From Amycolatopsis nalaikhensis (GTDB lineage: Bacteria > Actinomycetota > Actinomycetes > Mycobacteriales > Pseudonocardiaceae): a stretch of 64,000 nt of DNA. The position numbers and the translations under genes were made by a program. Position 1 is the stretch's first letter. Every line of letters begins with the position of its first letter. The notes under the pieces were generated by a model, which was given only the letters and a program-made list of their open reading frames with translations, searched no databases and had not been told where the DNA came from. This document shows positions 54,600-62,446 of this stretch, one piece after another. The DNA is taken from positions 3,045,501-3,109,500 of the forward strand of contig NZ_CP127173.1 in the NCBI RefSeq assembly GCF_030264295.1. Direction: 5' to 3'.

Positions 54600-56027
54600 G
54601 TGACGGACAAGCCCCGCATTCCGAACGTGCTCGCCGCCCGCTACGCCTCGGCGGAGCTGGTCTCCCTCTGGTCGCCGGAGCAGAAGGTCGTCCTGGAGCG
54701 CCAGCTCTGGATCGCCGTCCTCAAGGCGCAGAAGGACCTCGGCGTCGAGGTGCCCGATGGCGTCGTCGAGGCCTACGAGCGCGTGCTGGACGACGTGCGG
54801 CTGGAGTCCATCGCCGCCCGCGAGCGTGTCACGCGTCACGACGTCAAGGCGCGGATCGAGGAGTTCAGCGACCTCGCCGGCCAGGAGCACATCCACAAGG
54901 GCATGACCTCGCGTGACCTCACCGAGAACGTCGAGCAGCTGCAGCTGCTCCGGTCCCTCGAGCTGGTCCGCACCCGCGTCGCCGCCGTGCTCGCGCGGCT
55001 GGCGGCCCTCGCCGTCGAGCACGCCGACACCGTCATGACCGGGCGCTCGCACAACGTCGCCGCGCAGGCCACCACGCTGGGCAAGCGGTTCGCCACCGCG
55101 GCCGACGAGCTGCTCGTCGCCTTCGAGCGGCTCGACAACCTCATCGAACGGTACCCGCTGCGCGGCATCAAGGGCCCGGTCGGCACCGCGCAGGACATGC
55201 TCGACCTGCTCGGCGACGAGTCCACTTTGGACCTGCTCGAGGACCGCGTCATGCAGCACCTCGGCTTCAACCGGCGGTTCGTCAGCGTCGGCCAGGTGTA
55301 CCCGCGTTCGCTCGACTTCGACGTGCTGTCCACGGTGGTCCAGCTCGCCGCGGCGCCGTCCAGCCTGGCCAAGACGATCCGGCTGATGGCGGGCCACGAG
55401 CTCGTCACCGAGGGCTTCAAGCCCGGCCAGGTCGGCTCGTCGGCCATGCCGCACAAGATGAACACCCGCTCGTGCGAGCGCGTGAACGGCCTCGCCGTCG
55501 TGCTGCGCGGCTACCTTTCGATGATCGGCGAGCTGGCGGGCGACCAGTGGAACGAGGGCGACGTCTCCGACTCGGTCGTCCGCCGCGTCGCGCTGCCGGA
55601 CGCGTTCTTCGCGCTCGACGGCCTGCTGGAGACGTTCCTCACGGTCCTCTCGGAATTCGGTGCCTTCCCCGCGGTGATCGAGCGTGAGCTGGATCGCTAC
55701 CTGCCGTTCCTGACCACGACGAAGGTGCTGATGGCGTCGGTCCGCGGCGGCGTCGGCCGTGAGACGGCCCACGAAGCGATCAAGGAGCACGCCGTCGCCG
55801 TCGCGCTGGAAATGCGCGAAGGGCTCGCGGAGAACGACCTCGTCGACCGGCTCGCGGCCGACGAGCGCATCCCGCTCGACCGCGGTGACCTGGACAAGCT
55901 GCTGGCCGACCGGATCTCGTTCACCGGGACGGCCGGGCGCCAGGTCGAGCAGGTGGCCGCGCGCGTCGAGCGGGTGCTCGAGCGGTTCCCCGAAGCCGCG
56001 GGCTACGCGCCGCAGCCCATCCTGTGA
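54600..56027 (+). CDS. purB: Adenylosuccinate lyase
   Basis: 475 residues from a GTG. Fumarase/aspartase superfamily enzyme that releases fumarate from SAICAR and from adenylosuccinate. The signature G-S-S-A-M-P-H-K-M-N is complete, as are T-S-R-D-L-T-E-N and the T-M-T-G-R-S-H-N region with the catalytic His. It acts directly after PurC and after PurA. The 123-bp gap behind it contains no terminator that I can see. Confidence 0.95.
   Translation: MTDKPRIPNVLAARYASAELVSLWSPEQKVVLERQLWIAVLKAQKDLGVEVPDGVVEAYERVLDDVRLESIAARERVTRHDVKARIEEFSDLAGQEHIHKGMTSRDLTENVEQLQLLRSLELVRTRVAAVLARLAALAVEHADTVMTGRSHNVAAQATTLGKRFATAADELLVAFERLDNLIERYPLRGIKGPVGTAQDMLDLLGDESTLDLLEDRVMQHLGFNRRFVSVGQVYPRSLDFDVLSTVVQLAAAPSSLAKTIRLMAGHELVTEGFKPGQVGSSAMPHKMNTRSCERVNGLAVVLRGYLSMIGELAGDQWNEGDVSDSVVRRVALPDAFFALDGLLETFLTVLSEFGAFPAVIERELDRYLPFLTTTKVLMASVRGGVGRETAHEAIKEHAVAVALEMREGLAENDLVDRLAADERIPLDRGDLDKLLADRISFTGTAGRQVEQVAARVERVLERFPEAAGYAPQPIL
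55220..55232. repeat. Example of a 13-bp intragenic quasi-palindrome, GTCCANNNTGGAC
   Basis: GTCCACTTTGGAC here inside purB. Copies or one-mismatch variants: 1676, 12796, 18916, 27028, 37155, 42699, 43898, 45376, 45844, 46510, 50104, 58536, 61281 (13 bp each from the start given); a looser one is at 43497. In most, the codon phase is tcc-nnn-ttg-gac or gtc-caa-aar-gga, so rare codons such as TTG, ACT, TTT and AAA are used precisely where the palindrome needs them. The role is unknown. Confidence 0.6.
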
Positions 56028-56150
56028 GCTGACGCACCCGTCCACGGACTGGAACGAATCCACTCGAACGGGCGAAATCCCTAATCTCGATCGCTGAACC
56101 CCGTGCTCTTCGCGCGCACCAACCCGCGCGCTCAAACCATGGAAGAAGCG

Positions 56151-56969
56151 ATGAGATCCACGCTGTCGAAGATCGCCGCCGTCGTCGCCACCGGTGTCCT
56201 GACGCTGACCCTGGCCGCGTGCGGCGGCTCCGACGCCGCGGGCAAGACCCTGCGCGTCGGCACGCTGAGCGACGCCCCGCCGTCGATCTACCTCGAGAAC
56301 GGGCGGTTCACCGGCTACGACAACGAACTGCTGCGTGACATCGCGAAGCGGGAAGGCTTCGAGGTCGAGTTCGTCGGCACCGAGTTCGCCGGGCTGCTGG
56401 CCGGCGTCGCGAACGGCAAGTTCGACATCGGCAGCTCGACGATCTCCAGCACCGAGGCGCGCAAGAAGACCGTCGCCTTCTCCAACGGCTACAACACCGG
56501 CTTCACCACGGTCGTGACGGCGAAGGGCGCGAGCCTCAAGGACGTCGCCGCGCTCGGCGGCAAGCGCCTCGGGGTGGTCCAGGGCTCGGTGCAGGACGAG
56601 TTCGCGGGCAAGGTCCCGGGTGCCCAGGTCGTCCGCTTCCCCGACTACAACGCGGGCTTCGCGCAGCTGAAGAACGGCACGCTCGACGGCTGGGTCGTGC
56701 CGCAGGACATCGGCCAGAAGTACCTCGACCAGAACCCGGCGGTGCCGCTGGAGCTCGGTTACACTGCCGAGGACAAGGACACACCGTCGGCTTTCGCGGT
56801 CGCCAAGTCCAACCCGGAGCTGCTGAAGAAGCTCAACGACGGGCTGGCCAAGGCGATCGCTGACGGCACCGTGGCGCGGATCTACGGGCAGTTCTACAAG
56901 AACACCCCGCTGTCGAAGGAACTCCGGCAGGGCGGGCCGGGCCTGCCCGTGAAGAATCTGGATGCCTGA
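56151..56969 (+). CDS. Amino acid ABC transporter binding lipoprotein (first of two)
   Basis: 272 residues from the ATG at 56151 with GGAAGAA before it (56139 is the alternative). Lipobox L-A-A-C near residue 25. SBP_bac_3 fold: T-L-R-V-G-T-L-S-D-A-P-P-S-I, F-D-I-G-S-S-T-I-S-S-T and A-L-G-G-K-R-L-G-V-V-Q-G-S. Members bind polar amino acids. Followed, with an 8-bp overlap, by a second related binding protein. Confidence 0.88.
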   Translation: MRSTLSKIAAVVATGVLTLTLAACGGSDAAGKTLRVGTLSDAPPSIYLENGRFTGYDNELLRDIAKREGFEVEFVGTEFAGLLAGVANGKFDIGSSTISSTEARKKTVAFSNGYNTGFTTVVTAKGASLKDVAALGGKRLGVVQGSVQDEFAGKVPGAQVVRFPDYNAGFAQLKNGTLDGWVVPQDIGQKYLDQNPAVPLELGYTAEDKDTPSAFAVAKSNPELLKKLNDGLAKAIADGTVARIYGQFYKNTPLSKELRQGGPGLPVKNLDA

Positions 56970-57750
56970 CGTGAAGAAGCTACCTGTCACCGGTCTCATC
57001 GCCCTGCTCGTCGCGACCCTCACCGCGTGCGGCGGTGGCGGGGACGTCGGCGAGAAGACGTTGCGCGTCGGCACGCTGAGCGACTCGAAGCCCAACGCGT
57101 ACCAGGAGAACGGCGTCTTCACCGGCTTCGACAACGAGCTGCTCAAGGCCATCGCGCAGAAGGAGGGCCTGAAGGTCGAGTTCGTCGCGACCGACTTCTC
57201 GGCCCTGCTCGGCCAGGTCGCGAACGGCACCTTCGACATCGGCAGCTCGGCGATCGCGCAGACCGACGCCCGCAAGAAGACCGTCGACTTCTCGGCGCCG
57301 TACAACTACCAGGCCCTCGGCATCGAAGCCAAGGAGACCGCGGGCATCACCGACGAGAACTCGTTGGCGGGCAAGCGGATCGGCGTCGTCCAGGGCACGG
57401 TTTCGGACTCCTGGCTGGCGTCGAACGCACCGACGGCGCAAGCTGTCCGGTTCCCCAACGACGCGGCGACGTTGAGCGCGCTGAAGACCGGCGCGGTCGA
57501 CGGCGCGGTGTTCGACCAGGCGACCGCCGAGGACTACGCGAAGAACAACCCGGACGCGAAGCTCAAGGTGACCAAGGCGATCACCACGACGATCCCGCAC
57601 GGCTTCGCGTTCCGGAAGGGCAACACGGAGCTGATCGACAAGATCAACGACGGCATCAAGAAGGTCGTCGCGGACGGCACCTGGGTCAAGGTGCACGACC
57701 AGTTCGAGCCCACCGCGCCGGTCCCGGCCGAGTTCAAGCCGGGGCAGTAA
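56962..57750 (+). CDS. Amino acid ABC transporter binding lipoprotein (second of two)
   Basis: 262 residues; lipobox T-A-C at about residue 23. It keeps the same landmarks as the previous gene, T-L-R-V-G-T-L-S-D, F-D-I-G-S-S-A-I-A-Q-T and A-G-K-R-I-G-V-V-Q-G-T, with many substitutions around the ligand cleft. The two appear to be a tandem duplication that now differ in ligand. Only one permease and one ATPase follow, so both must dock on the same channel. A GTG at 56971 is a possible alternative start. Confidence 0.88.
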   Translation: MPDVKKLPVTGLIALLVATLTACGGGGDVGEKTLRVGTLSDSKPNAYQENGVFTGFDNELLKAIAQKEGLKVEFVATDFSALLGQVANGTFDIGSSAIAQTDARKKTVDFSAPYNYQALGIEAKETAGITDENSLAGKRIGVVQGTVSDSWLASNAPTAQAVRFPNDAATLSALKTGAVDGAVFDQATAEDYAKNNPDAKLKVTKAITTTIPHGFAFRKGNTELIDKINDGIKKVVADGTWVKVHDQFEPTAPVPAEFKPGQ

Positions 57751-57757
57751 CTCTGCA

Positions 57758-58519
57758 ATGGATCAGTTTTTCGACACCTTCCTCAACTGGGAGTACATCT
57801 GGCAGGTCTTCCCGGACCTGCTGAAGACCGGCCTGCTCAACACGCTGATCCTGGCGGTGACGTCGGCGCTGATCGGCACCGTGCTCGGCATGGTGCTGGC
57901 GGTGATGGGCCTGTCGACCAAGATCTGGCTGCGCTGGCCGGCCAGGGTGTACACCGACATCTTCCGCGGGCTGCCGGCGATCCTGACGATCCTGGTGATC
58001 GGCCAGGGTCTCGGCACGCTCGCGCGGGACGTCGTCGGCACGAACCCGTACCCGCTGGGCATCCTGGCGCTGAGCCTGATCGCGGCCGCCTACATCGGCG
58101 AGATCTTCCGGTCGGGCATCCAGAGCGTCGACAAAGGACAGCTGGAGGCCGCCCGTGCGCTCGGGATGAGCTACAGCAAGGCGATGCTGCTCGTGATCAT
58201 CCCGCAGGGCGTCCGCCGGGTGCTGCCGGCGCTGGTGAACCAGTTCATCGCGCTGATCAAGGACTCCAGCCTCGTGTACTTCCTCGGGCTGCTGTCCGAG
58301 CAGCGCGAGCTGTTCCGCATCGGCCAGGACCTGGCGGCCAACACGGGCAACCTGTCCCCGCTGGTCGCGGCCGGGTTCGTGTACCTGGTGATCACGGTGC
58401 CGCTGACGCACCTGGTGAACTACATCGACAAGAAGCTCCGGACGGGCCGCAAGGTGCGCGCCGACGACCCGGGCGAAGACGAGCTGGACCTGGTGGCCAG
58501 CGGAAAGGTCGTCTCGTGA
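57758..58519 (+). CDS. Polar amino acid ABC transporter permease
   Basis: 253 residues, about five membrane segments. The EAA loop is L-E-A-A-R-A-L-G-M-S-Y-S-K-A-M-L-L-V-I-I-P and the HisM/HEQRo subfamily features S-L-V-Y-F-L-G and R-G-L-P-A-I-L-T are present. Presumably a homodimer since no second permease is encoded. It overlaps the ATPase start. Confidence 0.92.
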   Translation: MDQFFDTFLNWEYIWQVFPDLLKTGLLNTLILAVTSALIGTVLGMVLAVMGLSTKIWLRWPARVYTDIFRGLPAILTILVIGQGLGTLARDVVGTNPYPLGILALSLIAAAYIGEIFRSGIQSVDKGQLEAARALGMSYSKAMLLVIIPQGVRRVLPALVNQFIALIKDSSLVYFLGLLSEQRELFRIGQDLAANTGNLSPLVAAGFVYLVITVPLTHLVNYIDKKLRTGRKVRADDPGEDELDLVASGKVVS

Positions 58520-59256
58520 CGACGGCGGTGCGTTCGTCCAGTGTGGAGCTGAGGGACATCCACGTCCGCTTCGGCACACTGGAGGTCCTGCGCGGCGTGG
58601 ACCTCCACGTGGCCAGCGGCAAGACGACGTGCGTGATCGGCCCGTCGGGTTCGGGCAAGTCGACGCTGCTGAGGTGCGTGAACCGCCTGCAGGAGCCGGA
58701 TTCCGGCGACTTGCTGCTCGACGGCGAGTCCGTGATCAAGGCCGACCCGGACGCGCTCCGCCAGCGCGTCGGGATGGTGTTCCAGCACTTCAACCTGTTC
58801 GGCCACCGGAGTGTGCTGGACAACATCGTCTTGCCGCTGCGCAGCGTGAAGAAGCTGGGCAAGGAGGAGGCGGCGGAGATCGCCCGCGCGCGCCTGGCGG
58901 AGGTGGGGCTGGCGGACAAGGCACCGTACCGGCCGAGCGCGTTGTCGGGCGGACAGCAGCAGCGGGTGGCGATCGCGCGGGCGCTGGCGATGGACCCCGA
59001 GGTGATGCTCTTCGACGAGGCCACCAGCGCGCTGGACCCGGAGCTGGTCAAGGGGGTGCTGAACCTCATGGCCGGGCTGGCTTCGCGCGGGTTGACGCTG
59101 ATCGTCGTCACGCACGAGATGGGCTTCGCGCGGAGTGTCGCCGACGAGGTGGCGTTCATGGACGCTGGTCGCATTGTCGAGCAGGGGCCGCCCGCGCAGG
59201 TCTTCGATGACCCGAAAAGCCCGAGGTTGCAGCGGTTCCTGTCCCAGGTCCTCTAG
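58516..59256 (+). CDS. Polar amino acid ABC transporter ATPase
   Basis: 246 residues from a GTG that overlaps the permease stop. Walker A G-P-S-G-S-G-K-S-T, signature L-S-G-G-Q-Q-Q-R, Walker B V-M-L-F-D-E-A-T-S-A-L-D and the switch His in V-T-H-E-M-G are complete, GlnQ/HisP type. Last gene of the importer operon; the IS110 element begins about 25 bp after its stop, so the operon was not interrupted. Confidence 0.94.
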   Translation: MTTAVRSSSVELRDIHVRFGTLEVLRGVDLHVASGKTTCVIGPSGSGKSTLLRCVNRLQEPDSGDLLLDGESVIKADPDALRQRVGMVFQHFNLFGHRSVLDNIVLPLRSVKKLGKEEAAEIARARLAEVGLADKAPYRPSALSGGQQQRVAIARALAMDPEVMLFDEATSALDPELVKGVLNLMAGLASRGLTLIVVTHEMGFARSVADEVAFMDAGRIVEQGPPAQVFDDPKSPRLQRFLSQVL

Positions 59257-59297
59257 AGCAGCCCCCACCCGTCCCGGGGGGTGTCCCTATGTGGTTG

Positions 59298-60503
59298 TCA
59301 AGCCGCGGCGGGGGCCGGAGCGGGTTCGGGGTGTCGGTAGTGGGTGCCGTTGCGCAGCATGGCGTAGAGGACGTCGCAGCGGCGGCGGGCCAGGCAGATC
59401 AGCGCAGCGTTGTGTTTCTTGCCCTCGGCCCGCTTCCGGTCGTAGTAGGCCCTGCTGGTCGGGTCAGACAACGCGGCGAAGGCGGCGAGGAAGAACGCGC
59501 GTTTGAGCTGGCGGTTGCCCGTCCGAGCGGGATGTTCGCCCTTGATGCTGGTGCCGGAGCTGCGGGTGACCGGGGCGATGCCCGCGTAGGCCGCCAGATG
59601 CCCCGAGCTGGCAAAGTTCGAGGCGTCGCCGACCTCGAGCAGGATGCGGGCTGCGGTCCTGACCCCGACGCCGGGCATCGAAGTCAGGACCCCGGCAAGA
59701 GGGTGCGCATCAAGTATCCCCTCAACCTGCTCAGCGACCTGTTTCCGTTGCAGGAGAACCGTTTTGAGGCTGTCGGACAGCCGCGGCAGGACCGTGTCCG
59801 CGGCGGCGGTGCCCGGGACGGTGACGGTCTGCTCGCCCAGCGCGGTCATGATCGCCTCGACCAGCTTGTCGCCGAGGCGGGGCGCGTGGACTTTGGCGAT
59901 GGCGGTGAGTTTGCGGCGGCCGGCCTTGGCGATGCCGGCCGGGCCGCCGCAGCGGGAGAGGATCTCCAGCACCGCTGGGTGGCTGATCCGCGGGCCGATG
60001 GCGTGTTCGAGAGCGGGGTGGATGCCGGTGAGCAGCCCACGGATCCGGTTGCTGATCCGGGTGGCTTCGCCGGCCAGGTCGTCGTCGAACCCGACCAGCA
60101 CCTCCAGCTCCGCCAACGCCTCGTCATCGACGTCGACCGGGCGCAGGGTGTGCGGCAGGCAGCGGGCGGCATCGGCGATGACGAACGCGTCCCGGGCATC
60201 GGTCTTCGCGCGGCCCGGGTAGAGGTCGGCGATGCGGCGCATCGCCAGACCAGGCAAATACGCCACCTGGTGTCCTGCGGCGCGGGCGACCGCGACCGGC
60301 AACGCCCCGATCGTGGCGGGCTGGTCAACCACGACCAGCAGCGGTCCGTGCGCGGCGAGCTTGTCGAACAGGGCCTTCAGTTTGGGTTCGGTGTTGGGCA
60401 GCGGGCCATCGTGCAGCCGGTTGCCGTCGAGGTCCAGGCCGACCGCGTGATGGGCTTCCTTGCCGACGTCCAAGCCGAGGAACACCCCGAAGCTGCTGCT
60501 CAT
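59298..60503 (-). CDS. IS110-family transposase (DEDD recombinase)
   Basis: 401 residues from the ATG at 60503; the frame is open further to 60548, which would add 15 residues. The N-terminal RuvC-like DEDD part shows F-L-G-L-D-V-G-K-E, L-V-V-V-D-Q-P and K-T-D-A-R-D-A; the C-terminal Tnp domain has S-M-P-G-V-G-V-R-T-A-A and the serine-containing G-T-S-I-K-G-E-H-P-A-R-T-G-N. The gene appears intact, so the element may be active. IS110 enzymes are now known to be guided by a bridge RNA. Confidence 0.93.
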   Translation of the reverse strand: MSSSFGVFLGLDVGKEAHHAVGLDLDGNRLHDGPLPNTEPKLKALFDKLAAHGPLLVVVDQPATIGALPVAVARAAGHQVAYLPGLAMRRIADLYPGRAKTDARDAFVIADAARCLPHTLRPVDVDDEALAELEVLVGFDDDLAGEATRISNRIRGLLTGIHPALEHAIGPRISHPAVLEILSRCGGPAGIAKAGRRKLTAIAKVHAPRLGDKLVEAIMTALGEQTVTVPGTAAADTVLPRLSDSLKTVLLQRKQVAEQVEGILDAHPLAGVLTSMPGVGVRTAARILLEVGDASNFASSGHLAAYAGIAPVTRSSGTSIKGEHPARTGNRQLKRAFFLAAFAALSDPTSRAYYDRKRAEGKKHNAALICLARRRCDVLYAMLRNGTHYRHPEPAPAPAAA

Positions 60504-60548
60504 CCACCAGCCGTTCGTTCGTCGCGTCGTGGTCACCGGGTTGGGCAT

Positions 60549-60720
60549 CGATGGCCGGCACCCACGTTACGACGAGACCTACCTGGTGGTGGCCGTGTCC
60601 CTATCAGCGGTCCCTCGATGCCACCAGGCCCGGTGACACCACCCCCCGGATCATGCGTGCGACTGGGGGCGTTAGTCATGCCGGGCCTGGTGACCACAAC
60701 TCCCTGGTCGGGAGCCACGA
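60549..60720 (-). ncRNA. Candidate IS110 bridge RNA region
   Basis: Noncoding stretch directly upstream of the transposase, where IS110-group elements encode their guide RNA. It contains a perfect 12-bp inverted repeat (CACCAGGCCCGG at 60622-60633 with CCGGGCCTGGTG at 60681-60692), extended by TGAC/GTCA with a small bulge, enclosing about 47 nt, and a further hairpin CTCCC-tggtc-GGGAG at 60700-60714. Strand is inferred from the transposase. Position fits; the RNA is not proven. Confidence 0.4.
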
Positions 60721-60787
60721 AAAAGGTAACGGGGGCGTCCCCGAGTCCAGTCTATCCGCCGGATGGCCGAAAATCCGGCGCCGGGCA

Positions 60788-60820
60788 AATCTGTGGATAG
60801 CTCGGACCGTTGTGGATAAC
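60788..60820 (+). promoter_or_regulatory. Paired DnaA-box-like element (copy 2)
   Basis: AAATCTGTGGATAG and, 19 bp from the first box, GTTGTGGATAAC. The second box TGTGGATAA is a perfect consensus DnaA box. Same spacing and flank as copy 1 at 18371. It ends eight bases before the MOSC start, so it would overlap the promoter and leader. Confidence 0.5.
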
Positions 60821-60828
60821 CTGCGGGA

Positions 60829-61710
60829 ATGGTGAGGATCGCATGGCTGACGTACTACCCGGTCAAAGGCTGCGCAGGCACCGACGTGCAGGCCGCGGAA
60901 GTCACCCAGGCCGGATTGGCGAACGACCGCGTCTTCCAGGCCGTGGCCCCGGACGGAGACTTCCGCAGCCAGCGCCGCTACCCGATCCTGGCCTCGGTGC
61001 GGCCACACATCGAAAAGGACCGCCTCACACTCTCCGCCCCCAACCAAGAAGACCTAGAACTCGAGATCCGCCGCGAAGGCGACCGCCACCCGGGCTCGAC
61101 GTTCTCCTGGCAGGGCGACGGCATCCACCAAGGCCCGGAGGCGGCCGCGTGGTTCTCAGACCTGCTGAAGATCGACTCGGTCCTGATCGGCGTAGCCCCG
61201 GACCACGAGCGCATCACAAGCGGCGAAACCCCAGGCACGGCCGCGTTCGCCGACGGACACGCCCTGCTCATCGCTTCCGAGTCCTCTTTGGACGGACTGA
61301 ACGAGCGGATCGCGAGCAGGGGCGGCGAGCCCGTCCCGATGAACCGCTTCCGCCCCAACGTGGTCATCTCCGGCTGGGCCGAACCCCACCGCGAGGACGA
61401 AGTCCGCGAAATGGCCGCGGGCACCGCGCGGTTCGGCTACGCCAAGCCGTGCGTCCGCTGCACCGTCCCGATGGTCGACCAGGAAACCGGCGACAAGGCC
61501 GGCCCCGAGCCGATCCGCACCCTCGCCACCTACCGGCGTCACCCGGACGGCGGTGTCACCTTCGGCATGAAGGCCGCCGTCCTCGAAACAGGTCAGGTCG
61601 CCGTCGGCGACGCGGTGATCGTGCACTCCTGGGCGGGCCCGAGCCCGAGCACGGCCGCCGCCGAGCCGCCGTTGACCGCGACCGCGAGCCGTCCCGCCGA
61701 GTCCGTGTAG
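60829..61710 (+). CDS. MOSC-domain protein (mARC/YcbX-like)
   Basis: 293 residues. N-terminal beta-barrel I-A-W-L-T-Y-Y-P-V-K-G-C-A-G, then the MOSC domain with M-N-R-F-R-P-N-V-V-I-S-G and the molybdenum cysteine in K-P-C-V-R-C-T-V-P. These enzymes reduce N-hydroxylated compounds or transfer sulfur with a molybdenum cofactor. The domain is complete near V-G-D-A-V-I-V-H; about 30 further residues, rich in Pro, Ser and Thr, lie antisense to the end of the SAM hydrolase gene. ATG 60829 or GTG 60832. Confidence 0.85.
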   Translation: MVRIAWLTYYPVKGCAGTDVQAAEVTQAGLANDRVFQAVAPDGDFRSQRRYPILASVRPHIEKDRLTLSAPNQEDLELEIRREGDRHPGSTFSWQGDGIHQGPEAAAWFSDLLKIDSVLIGVAPDHERITSGETPGTAAFADGHALLIASESSLDGLNERIASRGGEPVPMNRFRPNVVISGWAEPHREDEVREMAAGTARFGYAKPCVRCTVPMVDQETGDKAGPEPIRTLATYRRHPDGGVTFGMKAAVLETGQVAVGDAVIVHSWAGPSPSTAAAEPPLTATASRPAESV

Positions 61711-62399
61711 AGCACGCTCGCGCCGGCCGGGACGTCCGCGAACGTCCGCCCGATCACCGTGCTCACCGCCACGCGCTCGCTGTGCACCGTCACCGCGCCC
61801 GACAGCCCCGACAGGCCCAGGTCCGCCGGGGTCGCAGCGAGCTGGACGTTGCCGAAGTGGTCGACCGTCAGCACCTCCGACACCAACTTCCCGGGGAACG
61901 CCGCCACGAACGGCTCCGGCAGCTCCACGAGGTCGTCCACCGGCGGGCCGAAGTCCGACGGCGCGACCCCGAGCGCCAGGTGCGCCGCCGCCGGCGCGAA
62001 GACGTCCCGGCCGTGGAACGTCGCCGACGTCACCGGCAGCCGCAGCGACGGCTCGGCCAGCTCGTACGCCGCCCGGACCCCGCCCAGCGCCTGCGCCGCC
62101 GGCAGCAGGAGGCCGTTGTCCGGCCCGACCAGCAGCCCGCTCTCAGCCACGACGACCACGCCGAGCCGGGCCGTGCCGACCCCCGGGTCGACGACGGCGA
62201 CGTGCACCGCCTCCGGCAGGAACGGCACCGTCTGGGCCAGCGCCATCGCCCCGTGCCGGATCTCCTGGGGCGGCACCTCGTGCGTCACGTCGATCACCCG
62301 CACGGCGGGCGCGAGCCGCGCGATCACGCCGTGGCAGGCCGCCACGAAGCCGTCGCGCAGGCCGTAGTCGGTGGTCACCGAGATCCAGTCGTACGCCAT
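61593..62399 (-). CDS. SAM hydrolase (DUF62, SAM-dependent chlorinase/fluorinase family)
   Basis: 268 residues from the ATG at 62399. V-T-T-D-Y-G-L-R-D-G-F-V, V-I-D-V-T-H-E-V-P-P-Q, V-A-V-V-D-P-G-V-G-T and G-P-D-N-G-L-L-L-P are the family motifs. Most relatives use hydroxide and split SAM into adenosine and methionine; the 20-residue loop needed for fluorination is not seen. Its 3' end overlaps the MOSC gene on the opposite strand by 118 bp. The start is divergent from purC, 47 bp away. Confidence 0.85.
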   Translation of the reverse strand: MAYDWISVTTDYGLRDGFVAACHGVIARLAPAVRVIDVTHEVPPQEIRHGAMALAQTVPFLPEAVHVAVVDPGVGTARLGVVVVAESGLLVGPDNGLLLPAAQALGGVRAAYELAEPSLRLPVTSATFHGRDVFAPAAAHLALGVAPSDFGPPVDDLVELPEPFVAAFPGKLVSEVLTVDHFGNVQLAATPADLGLSGLSGAVTVHSERVAVSTVIGRTFADVPAGASVLYTDSAGRLAVAVNGGSAAAVLGLGPAQECTITASPTAT

Positions 62400-62446
62400 G
62401 CCAGCATCATCCATGGTGGCGGAGGGTGCCCGTTAGGGTTCAGCGC

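Larger units (their letters stand above)
59281..60728 (-). mobile_element. IS110-family insertion sequence (ends approximate)
   Basis: Contains the transposase gene at 59298-60503 and a structured noncoding stretch upstream of it. There are no terminal inverted repeats, as expected for IS110. The 10-bp sequence GTGTCCCTAT occurs both just after the transposase stop (59281-59290) and upstream of its start (60595-60604), which may mark the right end and a matching guide or target copy. The outer left boundary is set by the end of the hairpins near 60716 and is uncertain. Confidence 0.65.

Noticed and set aside
59281..60604. GTGTCCCTAT pair as target-site duplication
   Set aside because: IS110 elements generally do not make such duplications, and the right-hand copy lies inside the likely left end of the element, not outside it.
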